The translations under genes and the position numbers were made by a program. From NCBI GenBank assembly GCA_036925085.1, contig JAUPFP010000002.1, positions 9,946,321 through 10,010,320 of the forward strand: a DNA stretch of 64,000 nt, given 5' to 3'. The notes beneath the pieces were generated by a model. The model saw only the letters and a list, made by a program, of their open reading frames with translations, was not told the DNA's origin and searched no databases. Positions 60,801-64,000 of this stretch are shown piece after piece. Position 1 is the first letter of the stretch. Every line of letters begins with the position of its first letter. This DNA is from Brachycybe producta. Taxonomy: Eukaryota > Arthropoda > Diplopoda > Playtdesmida > Andrognathidae.

Positions 60801-63800
60801 TATCCTCTTCCAATTGTTCCAATAAACTTTTGCCACTTTGAATGGCATGTTCAACTAGTTTCTTTCCTTCAGGAAGTTTGTTCACTAATTGAGCATGTTG
60901 ATCTAATTTATTGTTTATTGTCTTATGGTCACCCATGCAATCGGAACACACTTGAATGTCCAGTTTGATTTTGGCAATCCAATCAGTTGCCTTTTGATAA
61001 GCAGCTTTGAATTCTTCCTGTTGCTCGATCTGCTGCAACAGAGTATTCAACGTTTCTCTAACAGTGTTGTCTAGTGCAACATATCTATCTAGAAGTGCTG
61101 GAATTTCACTTTGTGGTGGCTGTTGACTTCCCTCTGGAATTTTTTTCAGAGCTTCAGCAATGCCCAAATGGGAAACTATATCCTTCTGAATGATTCTACA
61201 CTTCTCCAACTTAGATTTCTTTTCATTCAGCTCGTTACAACTAGTTCCGGAGTCGGCACCAACTTTTTCTTCGACCTCCTGAAGCCACGATGCAAACAGT
61301 TTGACTGTTTTTCGTAGATCCTCTACTTCGATAATCCTGTTAGACACCAATTGTCGTGTTTTTGCTATTTCACTTGCTAGTTTCTCAAACTCCTGCTGAA
61401 GTCCTTCAGTATATTCTTGAATTTTCGCAGCTCCTGATGGATCAGTGTTCATGATGACTTTCTCCTTGAGCTCCATCAAGTATCTCAGTCTGTTTTGACC
61501 TTGTTCTAGGGCTGTCTTGAGGTTCTTCAGAGATTGCAGCTTATTATTTAGCTCGTCCACATTGCTAGACAGTTTGTTACAATCTTCTAGCTTTTCTCTT
61601 GTCTTCTCGATCCATTCGACGCATTCCGAATTCATACACTGAAGTTGTTGGTGTTCCTGGTAATGCTGCTCTAATCTCCTCATGACCTCTTTGGCCAGTG
61701 ATAACAAAGCATTGTATTTGGTTGCTAACTGTGTAACTGCATTAGAGATTCTAGAGTCAGAACATGTTTCCAGCAAGAGTTGTGCTCTAATATTCAAGAG
61801 ATCCAGTTCTTTTTGCCAGTCAAATATATTCTGAAGCATCACTTGAAATGTTTCTAGCTGAGTTCTCTTTCCATTCAGATCGGATTGCAATTTCAGGTAC
61901 GTCTGAACCGATAAGTCTGTCTCGGTAAGCCATTTACTGCACTTCGTCAGTTGGTCTTCGTATTCGGTCCACTTTGTCAGTGCAACTTCAAGCATAGTAT
62001 TGGTGTTTCGTAACAGCTGCTGATATTCTTCAAAGTCTGCTTTCAACGTGTTCACCTCCTCACCTATGGCAGTTGCCTCGTCAGCATCACACATTGCTAT
62101 GGCACTTTTACCAATGTTTACAATGACAGCCAATTTAGCAGCACCATCCTCAACCTCTTTCTGTAATACCTTAATTTGTGTCATCTTGCTTCTCAAAGCA
62201 TCTCGATCACCAATAGCCTCAGAGCATCTGGCTAACTTATCCTTGGATGTTCGTAACCATTGCAAAAAGTCATTACTGGCATTATTGAAAGCCTCGTGTT
62301 GTTCAACAGTTCGTTTTTGGTGATCAAGAAGCTTTCTTGCTTGAAGGCTAAGCAATTGGTATTTTGTTGCCATGTCTGACGCATCGGATGGTAGCTTGGT
62401 TCCCGAACTTTTCTGCACCAATTCTTCAGCTTTGCTGCTTACGGACTCTATCATTGGCTCAAAAGACACAATGTCCATGACAAAACTGTTGGTCTTGCGT
62501 AACCTGGCCCTTTTCTCGCCCAGTCCCTTTTGAGCCGCCAAATCCTTATCATCCATGGCCTGTTGAAGTTTAGCTTCACGTTCAGTCAACCAATCCTGAA
62601 GGTGCCGACAACTAGAATTATAATCAGCCCATTGTAACAGGGCTGACTCCAATGAAACTTTGGCATTGGACATCTTTTTGACCAATCTGTCCCAATCCGT
62701 CTGGATTTCATTCAAATTACTATTTATTGCATCACGGGCATCAGAACGAGAACTACGGGCAGCCTTTTCACCCCAGTTCACAGCATTATGAACAAGATTA
62801 CTTCCTGCATCTTGTTTCTGCAATAGTGTCTGGATCGTTTCCAGTTGTGCCTGTAGAGCCTCTCGATTGCCAGAAGTGTCACTACAGTCTCGAATGATCT
62901 TTTTAGCTTCGTCCAACCAAGTCCTGGCCTTAGTCGCATACTCGTCATATTGCTTGTGTGTTTCATAGGTTTGTTCCACTTTGGAAAGAACGTCTTTTGC
63001 CAAGTTGACCACCACCTGATATCTACTGTTAAGGTGTCTTTGTTGGTTGCTGACATACGAGTCTAACTGCGAGGCTAGCAATGCCTCTGCCATACGATTG
63101 AGTGCGTCAAGTTTTTCTTGACCACAATTCAGTTGAGATACGAGAGCTTTGCATTGTTCCAGTGCTTGAAGTTTTTCATCCAATGTGGCTTTCATTGCAG
63201 TCTTGTGATTCTTGACTTCTGCATCCATTTGTTGGAGCCATTCCGATACCACTTCGTACACTTCCTTATATTGGTGCCAGAGGCTACAGATTTTCTCTAG
63301 GGTTTCCTTCTGAAGAGTTACGTCTTTGGCCAGATTCTCATAGTCCTGTTGCAGAGACTTCATTTCAACAATGATGACGTCTTGTCCATTTGGTGATGTT
63401 GTATTCAGAACTGACTCGCCAGACTGCATCATGTAGTCTAATTTGACCTGGCCCTGAGCCATCTTGCCGATCTGCTGATCTAGATTAGCCACTCCACTTT
63501 CGAGAGCTAAGCGATCACTCAAAGTCTTCATCGTCGATGGAATACTTTCTCGCATTCTGTCCATCCATGCAACGAGATCGTCACAGGCAGACTTATACAC
63601 TTCGTGGTCTTTGTATTGTCTTTCTCGTTCAGAACACAAAGACTTCACCGAATCAGAGAGGATATCAAATCGGGCCAAACTGTCTTTTGCTTTTTGAACT
63701 GCTTGTTCTTGCTGCTTACTAGCTAGCAATTCGGAAACTTTGCACTTGATACTCTCGGCTTCGCTACTTTCATTCTTGATCTTTTGTTCGAGACTTTTAA

Positions 63801-64000
63801 GTTTGTCCACTTGTATCTTCTTTTCGGGTAATGTTGACTGATATGTCGAAGCCTCACGCAAGGTTGCTTCCATCATTTCTACGGCCTTACTGAACTGATG
63901 AATGTCACTTAGGAATCCGGCCCAGTTCTGAAGTATCTCATCCAGTTGCGTTTTGGCCTCGGTGATACGAGCAGCCAAATTACTCCATTCGTCTTGAAGA
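12512..64000 (-). CDS. Msp300/SYNE1-like: Giant nesprin (SYNE1/MSP-300-type), 3' part of gene, 51 exons in window
   Basis: Nesprins are spectrin-repeat proteins anchored in the outer nuclear membrane by a C-terminal KASH domain; they bind SUN proteins in the perinuclear space and link nuclei to actin and other cytoskeleton. The window encodes about 11,510 residues (34,531 coding bp), and the full protein is longer because the exon at 64000 continues. Evidence: dozens of roughly 110-aa repeats with the helix-A tryptophan pattern (for example [24 protein letters not shown]), a C-terminal hydrophobic segment and a KASH peptide ending PPPI. Exon phases add up without a break over all 51 exons, and 44 of 50 introns are phase 0. 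CH domains are expected upstream, outside the window. Dystrophin, spectrin and plakin families are excluded by the KASH end. Sub-regions are described separately. Confidence 0.93.
12939..14274 (-). CDS. Msp300/SYNE1-like: Nesprin exons before KASH (six exons): last spectrin repeats and juxtamembrane linker
   Basis: Exons: 12939-13003, 13156-13230, 13314-13526, 13588-13800, 13881-14003, 14069-14274. The exons at 14069 and 13588 start spectrin repeats ([16 protein letters not shown] and [16 protein letters not shown]). The exon at 13314 completes the last repeat ([19 protein letters not shown]). The 13156 and 12939 exons encode a linker (Ser/Thr/Glu-rich, for example [12 protein letters not shown]) joining the acidic tract. 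Boundaries are canonical GT-AG and phases join the KASH exon. In known nesprins the terminal repeats near the membrane are among the best conserved. Confidence 0.85.
14604..17022 (-). CDS. Msp300/SYNE1-like: Nesprin spectrin-repeat exons (two exons split by a 66-bp intron)
   Basis: The large exon 14785-17022 encodes about 746 residues with six or so repeats. Helix-A tryptophans include [45 protein letters not shown] and [12 protein letters not shown]. An acidic insert at about 14935-15075 (on DNA) carries EEDDSLE-like sequence and may be a flexible spacer. The small exon 14604-14718 follows after a putative 66-bp intron (14719-14784, donor GTAACT, acceptor TTTCAAAG). That intron has no in-frame stop and is a multiple of three, so retention would insert 22 residues. 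The donor at 14603 is GTAAAC, phase 1. Confidence 0.82.
17094..21987 (-). CDS. Msp300/SYNE1-like: Nesprin spectrin-repeat exons, nine exons
   Basis: Exons: 17094-17408, 17477-17779, 17851-17919, 18409-18672, 19221-20240, 20306-20635, 20715-21050, 21437-21736, 21820-21987. All are phase 0 at both ends, so each can be skipped without frameshift. Sequence is helical and Glu/Lys/Leu-rich with the spectrin pattern (for example [13 protein letters not shown] in 17094-17408 and [12 protein letters not shown] in 19221-20240). The short 17851 exon (23 codons, acidic, Ala/Asp/Thr-rich) looks like a linker or optional insert. Downstream of the alternative first exon at 23020, these exons form the body of the short KASH isoform. 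Confidence 0.82.
21094..21405. mobile_element. hAT-like MITE, family C (intron copy 1)
   Basis: The left end CAGGGTTCGGATGTTTATGCAATATCAAGCA is complemented by the right end TTGATATTGTATCAAAAATCCGAGCCCTA. The 8-bp flanks TTATTCAA and GTGTTCAA agree at six positions, a decayed target-site duplication. It lies inside the nesprin intron between exons 20715-21050 and 21437-21736 and has no coding capacity. Confidence 0.65.
22013..22735. repeat. Cluster of three family-A foldback MITEs
   Basis: Partial or full copies at about 22013-22195, 22200-22535 and 22545-22735 are nested or adjacent. Each carries GTTTTAAAGTGTxxAACGC or GTGTTTTAGAAACTAGAAGG and the return arm TTTATTTTGAAAGATATCxACATG. They occupy most of this part of the intron between exons 25297 and 21987. 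Confidence 0.6.
23020..23127 (-). CDS. Msp300/SYNE1-like: Probable alternative first coding exon of a short KASH isoform
   Basis: On the minus strand an ATG at 23127 in a good context (A at -3) opens 36 codons starting [13 protein letters not shown], Pro- and Arg-rich, ending in frame at an AAG|GTACCA donor (23019). It joins phase 0 to exon 21820-21987, giving a 2,245-aa protein made of the C-terminal spectrin repeats and KASH. It would lack the giant exon and all upstream repeats. A TATA-type promoter lies upstream at 23565-23572. The alternative is a cassette exon using an AG just after the ATG (TTATTGAG|AGAGGG), also phase 0. Short KASH isoforms from internal promoters are known in vertebrate nesprins. 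Confidence 0.55.
23530..23580 (-). promoter_or_regulatory. TATA box (TATATAAG) of a candidate internal nesprin promoter
   Basis: Minus-strand TATATAAG lies at 23572-23565. About 30 bp downstream is a pyrimidine-rich TTCTTATTCTCTATA stretch that could be the initiator. The leader to the ATG at 23127 would be about 410 nt and includes a TGACGTCA at about 23490 and a (CA)n run at 23270-23282. This is a prediction from motif spacing only. Confidence 0.4.
24060..24245. repeat. Partial family-B element
   Basis: The order ATATCTTTCAAAATAAACTTTTTATGA, then TTTTCAAACTAAACTATAAAA, then TTTTTTAAGATATTG, then AAAAAACTTAACATAAT matches 41465-41635 and 50895-51065. Only the 3' half of that longer foldback element is present here. 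Confidence 0.55.
24246..24572. mobile_element. hAT-like MITE, family C, with intact 8-bp TSD
   Basis: The element runs from TAGGGCTCGGATTTTTTATG to CATAAAAATCCGAGCCCTA and is flanked by TTAATCAT on both sides. Inverted arms extend about 70 bp inward (CAATATCAAGCA, TTTCTCAATTTGTGGCCC and their complements). The middle holds a second inverted pair around CTGGTTA. An 8-bp duplication and a TAGGG terminus are typical of hAT elements. Noncoding; it lies within a nesprin intron. Confidence 0.8.
24851..24876 (+). repeat. Homopolymer of 26 G
   Basis: An uninterrupted run of G follows AAAATCACC and precedes TTCACCCCGC. It lies in the nesprin intron between exons 25297 and 21987. Such runs mutate fast and are prone to assembly or sequencing error; length should be treated as approximate. 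Confidence 0.8.
25297..26318 (-). CDS. Msp300/SYNE1-like: Nesprin exons following the giant exon, four exons
   Basis: Exons: 26058-26318, 25722-25913, 25542-25646, 25297-25455 in transcript order, all phase 0. They encode helical sequence without strong tryptophan anchors (for example [45 protein letters not shown]). They read as divergent spectrin-like or coiled-coil linker between the disordered giant exon and the C-terminal repeats. Canonical GT donors are GTTAAA, GTAGGT, GTAATG and GTAATA. Confidence 0.8.
26391..40424 (-). CDS. Msp300/SYNE1-like: Nesprin giant exon: 14,034 bp, 4,678 codons, disordered and repeat-rich
   Basis: One uninterrupted open exon, acceptor TTTCAAG at 40425-40431 and donor CAG|GTGAGT at 26390. 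The first 190 or so codons (from 40424) are spectrin-like helices ([25 protein letters not shown]). Next come two Val/Arg-rich basic motifs (about 39200-39660), then a very long Glu/Ser/Thr/Val-rich region studded with about 25 lysine clusters such as [13 protein letters not shown]. Inside it are two duplicated modules (35275-35650), about five 300-bp modules (32395-34290) and the 30/33-bp array (29385-32375). No folded domain is recognised in the low-complexity part. It is likely a tissue-specific, extensible or scaffold insert, as giant exons are in ankyrins. Its phase 0 ends permit clean skipping. Confidence 0.9.
29385..32375 (-). repeat. Coding tandem array of 30- and 33-bp units (about 95 copies)
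   Basis: On the minus strand each unit encodes 10 or 11 residues: [10 protein letters not shown] / [10 protein letters not shown] (30 bp) or [11 protein letters not shown] (33 bp), with variants such as VEKALDID and VVKPLDID. The largest homogeneous block, about 31000-31970, holds roughly 29 nearly identical 33-bp units, and most units between 31200 and 31660 are identical at DNA level. 30-bp blocks lie at 29500-30175, 30440-30600, 30790-30960 and 31975-32160. Both unit lengths are multiples of three, so copy-number change keeps the frame. Net charge alternates and Pro recurs every 10-11 residues, which suggests an extended, non-globular fibre. Confidence 0.93.
32395..34290 (-). repeat. About five diverged coding modules of roughly 250-330 bp
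   Basis: Each module encodes, in order, [34 protein letters not shown], a [12 protein letters not shown] spacer, [16 protein letters not shown] and [16 protein letters not shown]. Copies centre near 32500, 32850, 33400, 33800 and 34100. Some have an extra segment ([12 protein letters not shown]) and one lacks parts. They are far more diverged than the 30/33-bp array, so the duplication is older. Confidence 0.75.
35275..35680 (-). repeat. Duplicated coding module, two copies
   Basis: Two copies about 240 bp apart each encode [20 protein letters not shown], then [12 protein letters not shown], then ELHAxQSQQSVD and PEIPxQP. They are nearly identical, indicating a recent tandem duplication inside the giant exon. 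Confidence 0.8.
40440..40800. repeat. Foldback MITE, family A, filling a nesprin intron
   Basis: The intron 40425-40806 is almost entirely one copy: TTCTGTGATTATTCTGTCTTTC, TTTTAAAAATTAGAAGGGTA, ATTTTCATCTTGATATCTTTC, then the return arm TTTATTTTGAAATATATCAACG and TTCTAGTTTCTAACACG. It may be the origin of the intron or a simple insertion. Confidence 0.65.
40807..40920 (-). CDS. Msp300/SYNE1-like: Nesprin 38-codon exon upstream of the giant exon
   Basis: Acceptor TTTAACAG, donor GTAATT, phase 0 both sides. Encodes an amphipathic helix ([17 protein letters not shown], then [14 protein letters not shown]). It continues the spectrin-like helices that open the giant exon. Confidence 0.8.
41255..41825. 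repeat. Family-B foldback element (intron copy)
   Basis: The left end (CTGAATAGGTTTTTATTTTG, then CAGTGGTTATTATGTTCTAT) is complemented at the right end (AGCATTAGCCACTGCAGTGG, then AATATCTATTCAGCCACCTTA). The core carries TTTTCAAGCGAATGTTTTTC and its complement. It is homologous to the copy at 50381-51251 and sits in the intron between exons 42087 and 40807. A short sequence at its right end contains GGCGCGCC. Confidence 0.65.
42087..45257 (-). CDS. Msp300/SYNE1-like: Nesprin Ser/Lys-rich disordered exon, 3,171 bp
   Basis: 1,057 codons, acceptor ATCTGTAG, donor AAG|GTTAGA, phase 0 both ends. It opens with a short helix ([13 protein letters not shown]), then becomes low-complexity: Ser/Pro-rich ([14 protein letters not shown], many SP sites) in the first third, then Lys clusters ([24 protein letters not shown]) in an acidic background. 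Three copies of a TYA motif occur: [24 protein letters not shown] and [12 protein letters not shown]. The final residues ([10 protein letters not shown]) return to helical character. It is probably disordered and phosphorylatable and, like the giant exon, skippable in frame. Confidence 0.85.
45521..45631 (-). CDS. Msp300/SYNE1-like: Probable alternative terminal exon (KASH-less isoform)
   Basis: Acceptor CGAACTAG at 45632-45639, phase 0, then 36 codons starting [13 protein letters not shown] and ending DPNPLYS before TAG at 45523-45521. It joins in frame to the upstream exon 45794-45904. No phase-compatible donor leads on to exon 45257: a GTAGAA donor at the stop would be phase 2 and hit a stop. 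The peptide resembles the start of the next exon (KIKQ-IQ-K...IKG-IIQRGT versus LIKRNREQ...[10 protein letters not shown]), so it may be a duplicated, mutually exclusive exon that truncates the protein before the giant exon. TATAAA near 45441 could be a variant poly(A) signal. Confidence 0.5.
   Translation of the reverse strand, partial: VCHDKIKQIQEKITTVSERIKGIIQRGTPDPNPLYS
45794..47712 (-). CDS. Msp300/SYNE1-like: Nesprin spectrin-repeat exons, six exons
   Basis: Exons in transcript order: 47538-47712, 47085-47393, 46691-47017, 46315-46623, 46029-46241, 45794-45904. The four central ones are 213-327 bp, about one spectrin repeat or part each. Anchors include [18 protein letters not shown] sequence (47085), [14 protein letters not shown] (46691) and [15 protein letters not shown] (46315). 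The last, 45794, is a short helix with an Ser/Pro insert (SSPAFSPRD). All junctions except the entry to 47538 are phase 0. Confidence 0.85.
50381..51251. mobile_element. Family-B foldback element, full-length (about 870 bp)
   Basis: Ends are inverted complements: GCTTTAGGTGGCTGAATAGATATTTATTTTG at 50381 and CAAAATAAATATC-like sequence ending CCACCTAAAGC at 51251. Inside is a second palindrome centred near 50733 (AGCGAACGTTTTTCAGAAG and complement, joined by ACTAGAATAGTACTATTCTA). No intact transposase frame is present, so it is nonautonomous. Related copies are at 41255-41825 and, partial, at 24060-24245. Confidence 0.7.
51805..52135. mobile_element. Family-D MITE, forward copy
   Basis: A unit of about 320 bp starting ACGTTGTACACACATGAGTT, with GGTGAATTATACGGAATCCAG, TTGACAATATT-type words and AGGGCTCTGTAGAACACGTTT, ending ATGTACTAGGTATA. 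The same unit occurs in the opposite orientation at 53530-53833. Short inverted ends (TACxTxGTACACA) are shared. Noncoding. Confidence 0.7.
52376..55671 (-). CDS. Msp300/SYNE1-like: Nesprin spectrin-repeat exons, six exons
   Basis: Exons in transcript order: 54876-55671, 54495-54809, 54085-54222, 53001-53204, 52622-52927, 52376-52527. The 796-bp exon carries two to three repeats of long helices. Exon 54495 carries [16 protein letters not shown], and exon 52622 carries a helix with [15 protein letters not shown]. Donor 52375 (AAG|GTAAAT, phase 2) joins exon 47712 to give SYRRLCDS across the 4.66-kb intron. The repeats are weaker in Trp than those at 60565-64000. Confidence 0.84.
53255..53530. 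repeat. Foldback MITE, family A
   Basis: Intron copy with TAAACGCCCC, GTGTTTTAGAAACTAAAACGG, TTAAGGGTATTTTCAAG and the return TTTATTTTGAAAGATGTTAACGTG. The right arm is truncated where the family-D element begins at about 53530, so family D inserted into or beside it. Confidence 0.55.
53530..53833. mobile_element. Family-D MITE, inverted copy
   Basis: Reverse complement of the unit at 51805-52135: starts ACCTAGTACACACACC, has ACAGAGCCCTGTGAAGGAC, CCTTAACTGGATTCCGTATA and ends TGTGTGTACAAGGTATA. A partial family-A copy follows at about 53830-54010. The two family-D copies flank exons 52376-53204. Confidence 0.7.
55705..55995. repeat. Foldback MITE, family A, in a 378-bp intron
   Basis: Begins TTAAGGTTGTTTTAAAGTATAAACG, with GTGTTTTAGAAACTAGAAAGG and ATATCTTTCAAATAAAC; the return arm has AAAGATATCAATATGAAAA, CTTAAGTGATTGAGC and TTTCTAAAACACATTC. 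It occupies most of the intron between exons 56050 and 55671. Confidence 0.65.
56050..58250 (-). CDS. Msp300/SYNE1-like: Nesprin spectrin-repeat exons, six exons
   Basis: Exons in transcript order: 57948-58250, 57589-57872, 57309-57516, 56929-57255, 56735-56858, 56050-56398. Helix anchors include [33 protein letters not shown] and [14 protein letters not shown]. Exon 57948 ends with the non-canonical donor GAG|GCAAGT (GC-AG). The 72-bp intron 57517-57588 is a multiple of three with no in-frame stop, so it could be read through, adding 24 residues. Phases here include 1 and 2 and match perfectly between neighbours. Confidence 0.83.
58310..59985 (-). CDS. Msp300/SYNE1-like: Nesprin spectrin-repeat exons, six exons
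   Basis: Exons in transcript order: 59821-59985, 59435-59761, 59050-59370, 58785-58964, 58565-58723, 58310-58483, all phase 0. Anchors: [13 protein letters not shown] (59821), [13 protein letters not shown] (59435), [13 protein letters not shown] (59050). The three smaller exons (53-60 codons) share one repeat each in pieces; 58310 has a Ser/Pro patch ([12 protein letters not shown]) that may be a loop or phosphorylation site. Confidence 0.85.
60020..60315. mobile_element. hAT-like MITE, family C (intron copy 3, diverged)
   Basis: The right end TGATATTGCATAAAAATCATAACCCTA and left TCGCAAATTTTATGCAAT are decayed versions of the 24246-24572 ends. The interior CAACACTGGTTAGAGACTAGAAC-type word and CACAATTGGCATTTGGGCCACA also match. 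No clear target duplication remains. It lies between exons 60339 and 59985. Confidence 0.6.
60339..64000 (-). CDS. Msp300/SYNE1-like: Nesprin spectrin-repeat exons: 153-bp exon and a large exon running off the window
   Basis: Exon 60339-60491 (51 codons) follows the large exon 60565 to beyond 64000 (1,145 codons in window, open at 64000). The large exon holds about ten to eleven spectrin repeats of roughly 105-110 aa, each opening with a helix-A tryptophan: [111 protein letters not shown] and [12 protein letters not shown]. Regular length and strong anchors make this the best-conserved rod segment. Upstream exons with further repeats and CH domains are expected outside. Confidence 0.9.

Overview
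The window is animal nuclear DNA: AT-rich, with many short spliced exons, no operons, and introns loaded with small foldback transposons. The protein families and the style of the disordered regions suggest an invertebrate, perhaps an arthropod; the taxon cannot be fixed from this sequence alone. All exon coordinates are my own reading of splice sites, checked by phase (modulo 3) continuity.

Three protein genes are present. (1) A plus-strand gene at 1740-7108 (15 exons, about 731 aa) matches the 90-kDa subunit of RNA polymerase III factor TFIIIC (GTF3C4 type) and ends in the family's zinc finger. A 5'-truncated non-LTR retrotransposon lies just behind it (about 7235-7690). (2) A plus-strand gene at 8903-10354 (7 exons, about 274 aa) is pyridoxine-5'-phosphate oxidase (PNPO). 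(3) The minus strand from 64000 down to 12512 is the 3' part of a giant nesprin (SYNE1 / MSP-300 / ANC-1 type) gene, tail-to-tail with PNPO. I resolve 51 coding exons (34,531 bp, about 11,510 residues), and the exon at the right edge runs off the window. The protein ends in a transmembrane segment and a KASH peptide finishing PPPI. The N-terminal actin-binding CH domains are expected beyond 64000.

Nesprin layout in protein order (right to left): spectrin repeats (64000-45794); a Ser/Lys-rich disordered exon (45257-42087); one 14,034-bp exon (40424-26391) encoding a disordered, charge-patterned region with about 25 lysine clusters and a roughly 3-kb tandem array of 30/33-bp units; more spectrin repeats (26318-13588); then an acidic linker, transmembrane segment and KASH (13526-12512). 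Two alternative ends are visible. A likely internal first exon and TATA promoter (23020-23572) would give a 2,245-aa KASH isoform without the giant exon. An alternative terminal exon (45521-45631) would give a KASH-less isoform. The giant exon, the repeat array and these isoform switches are the most interesting content.

The remaining DNA is mostly intronic or intergenic and holds at least five families of short inverted-repeat elements. One or two of these are hAT-like with 8-bp target duplications, and one pair is inverted around three nesprin exons.
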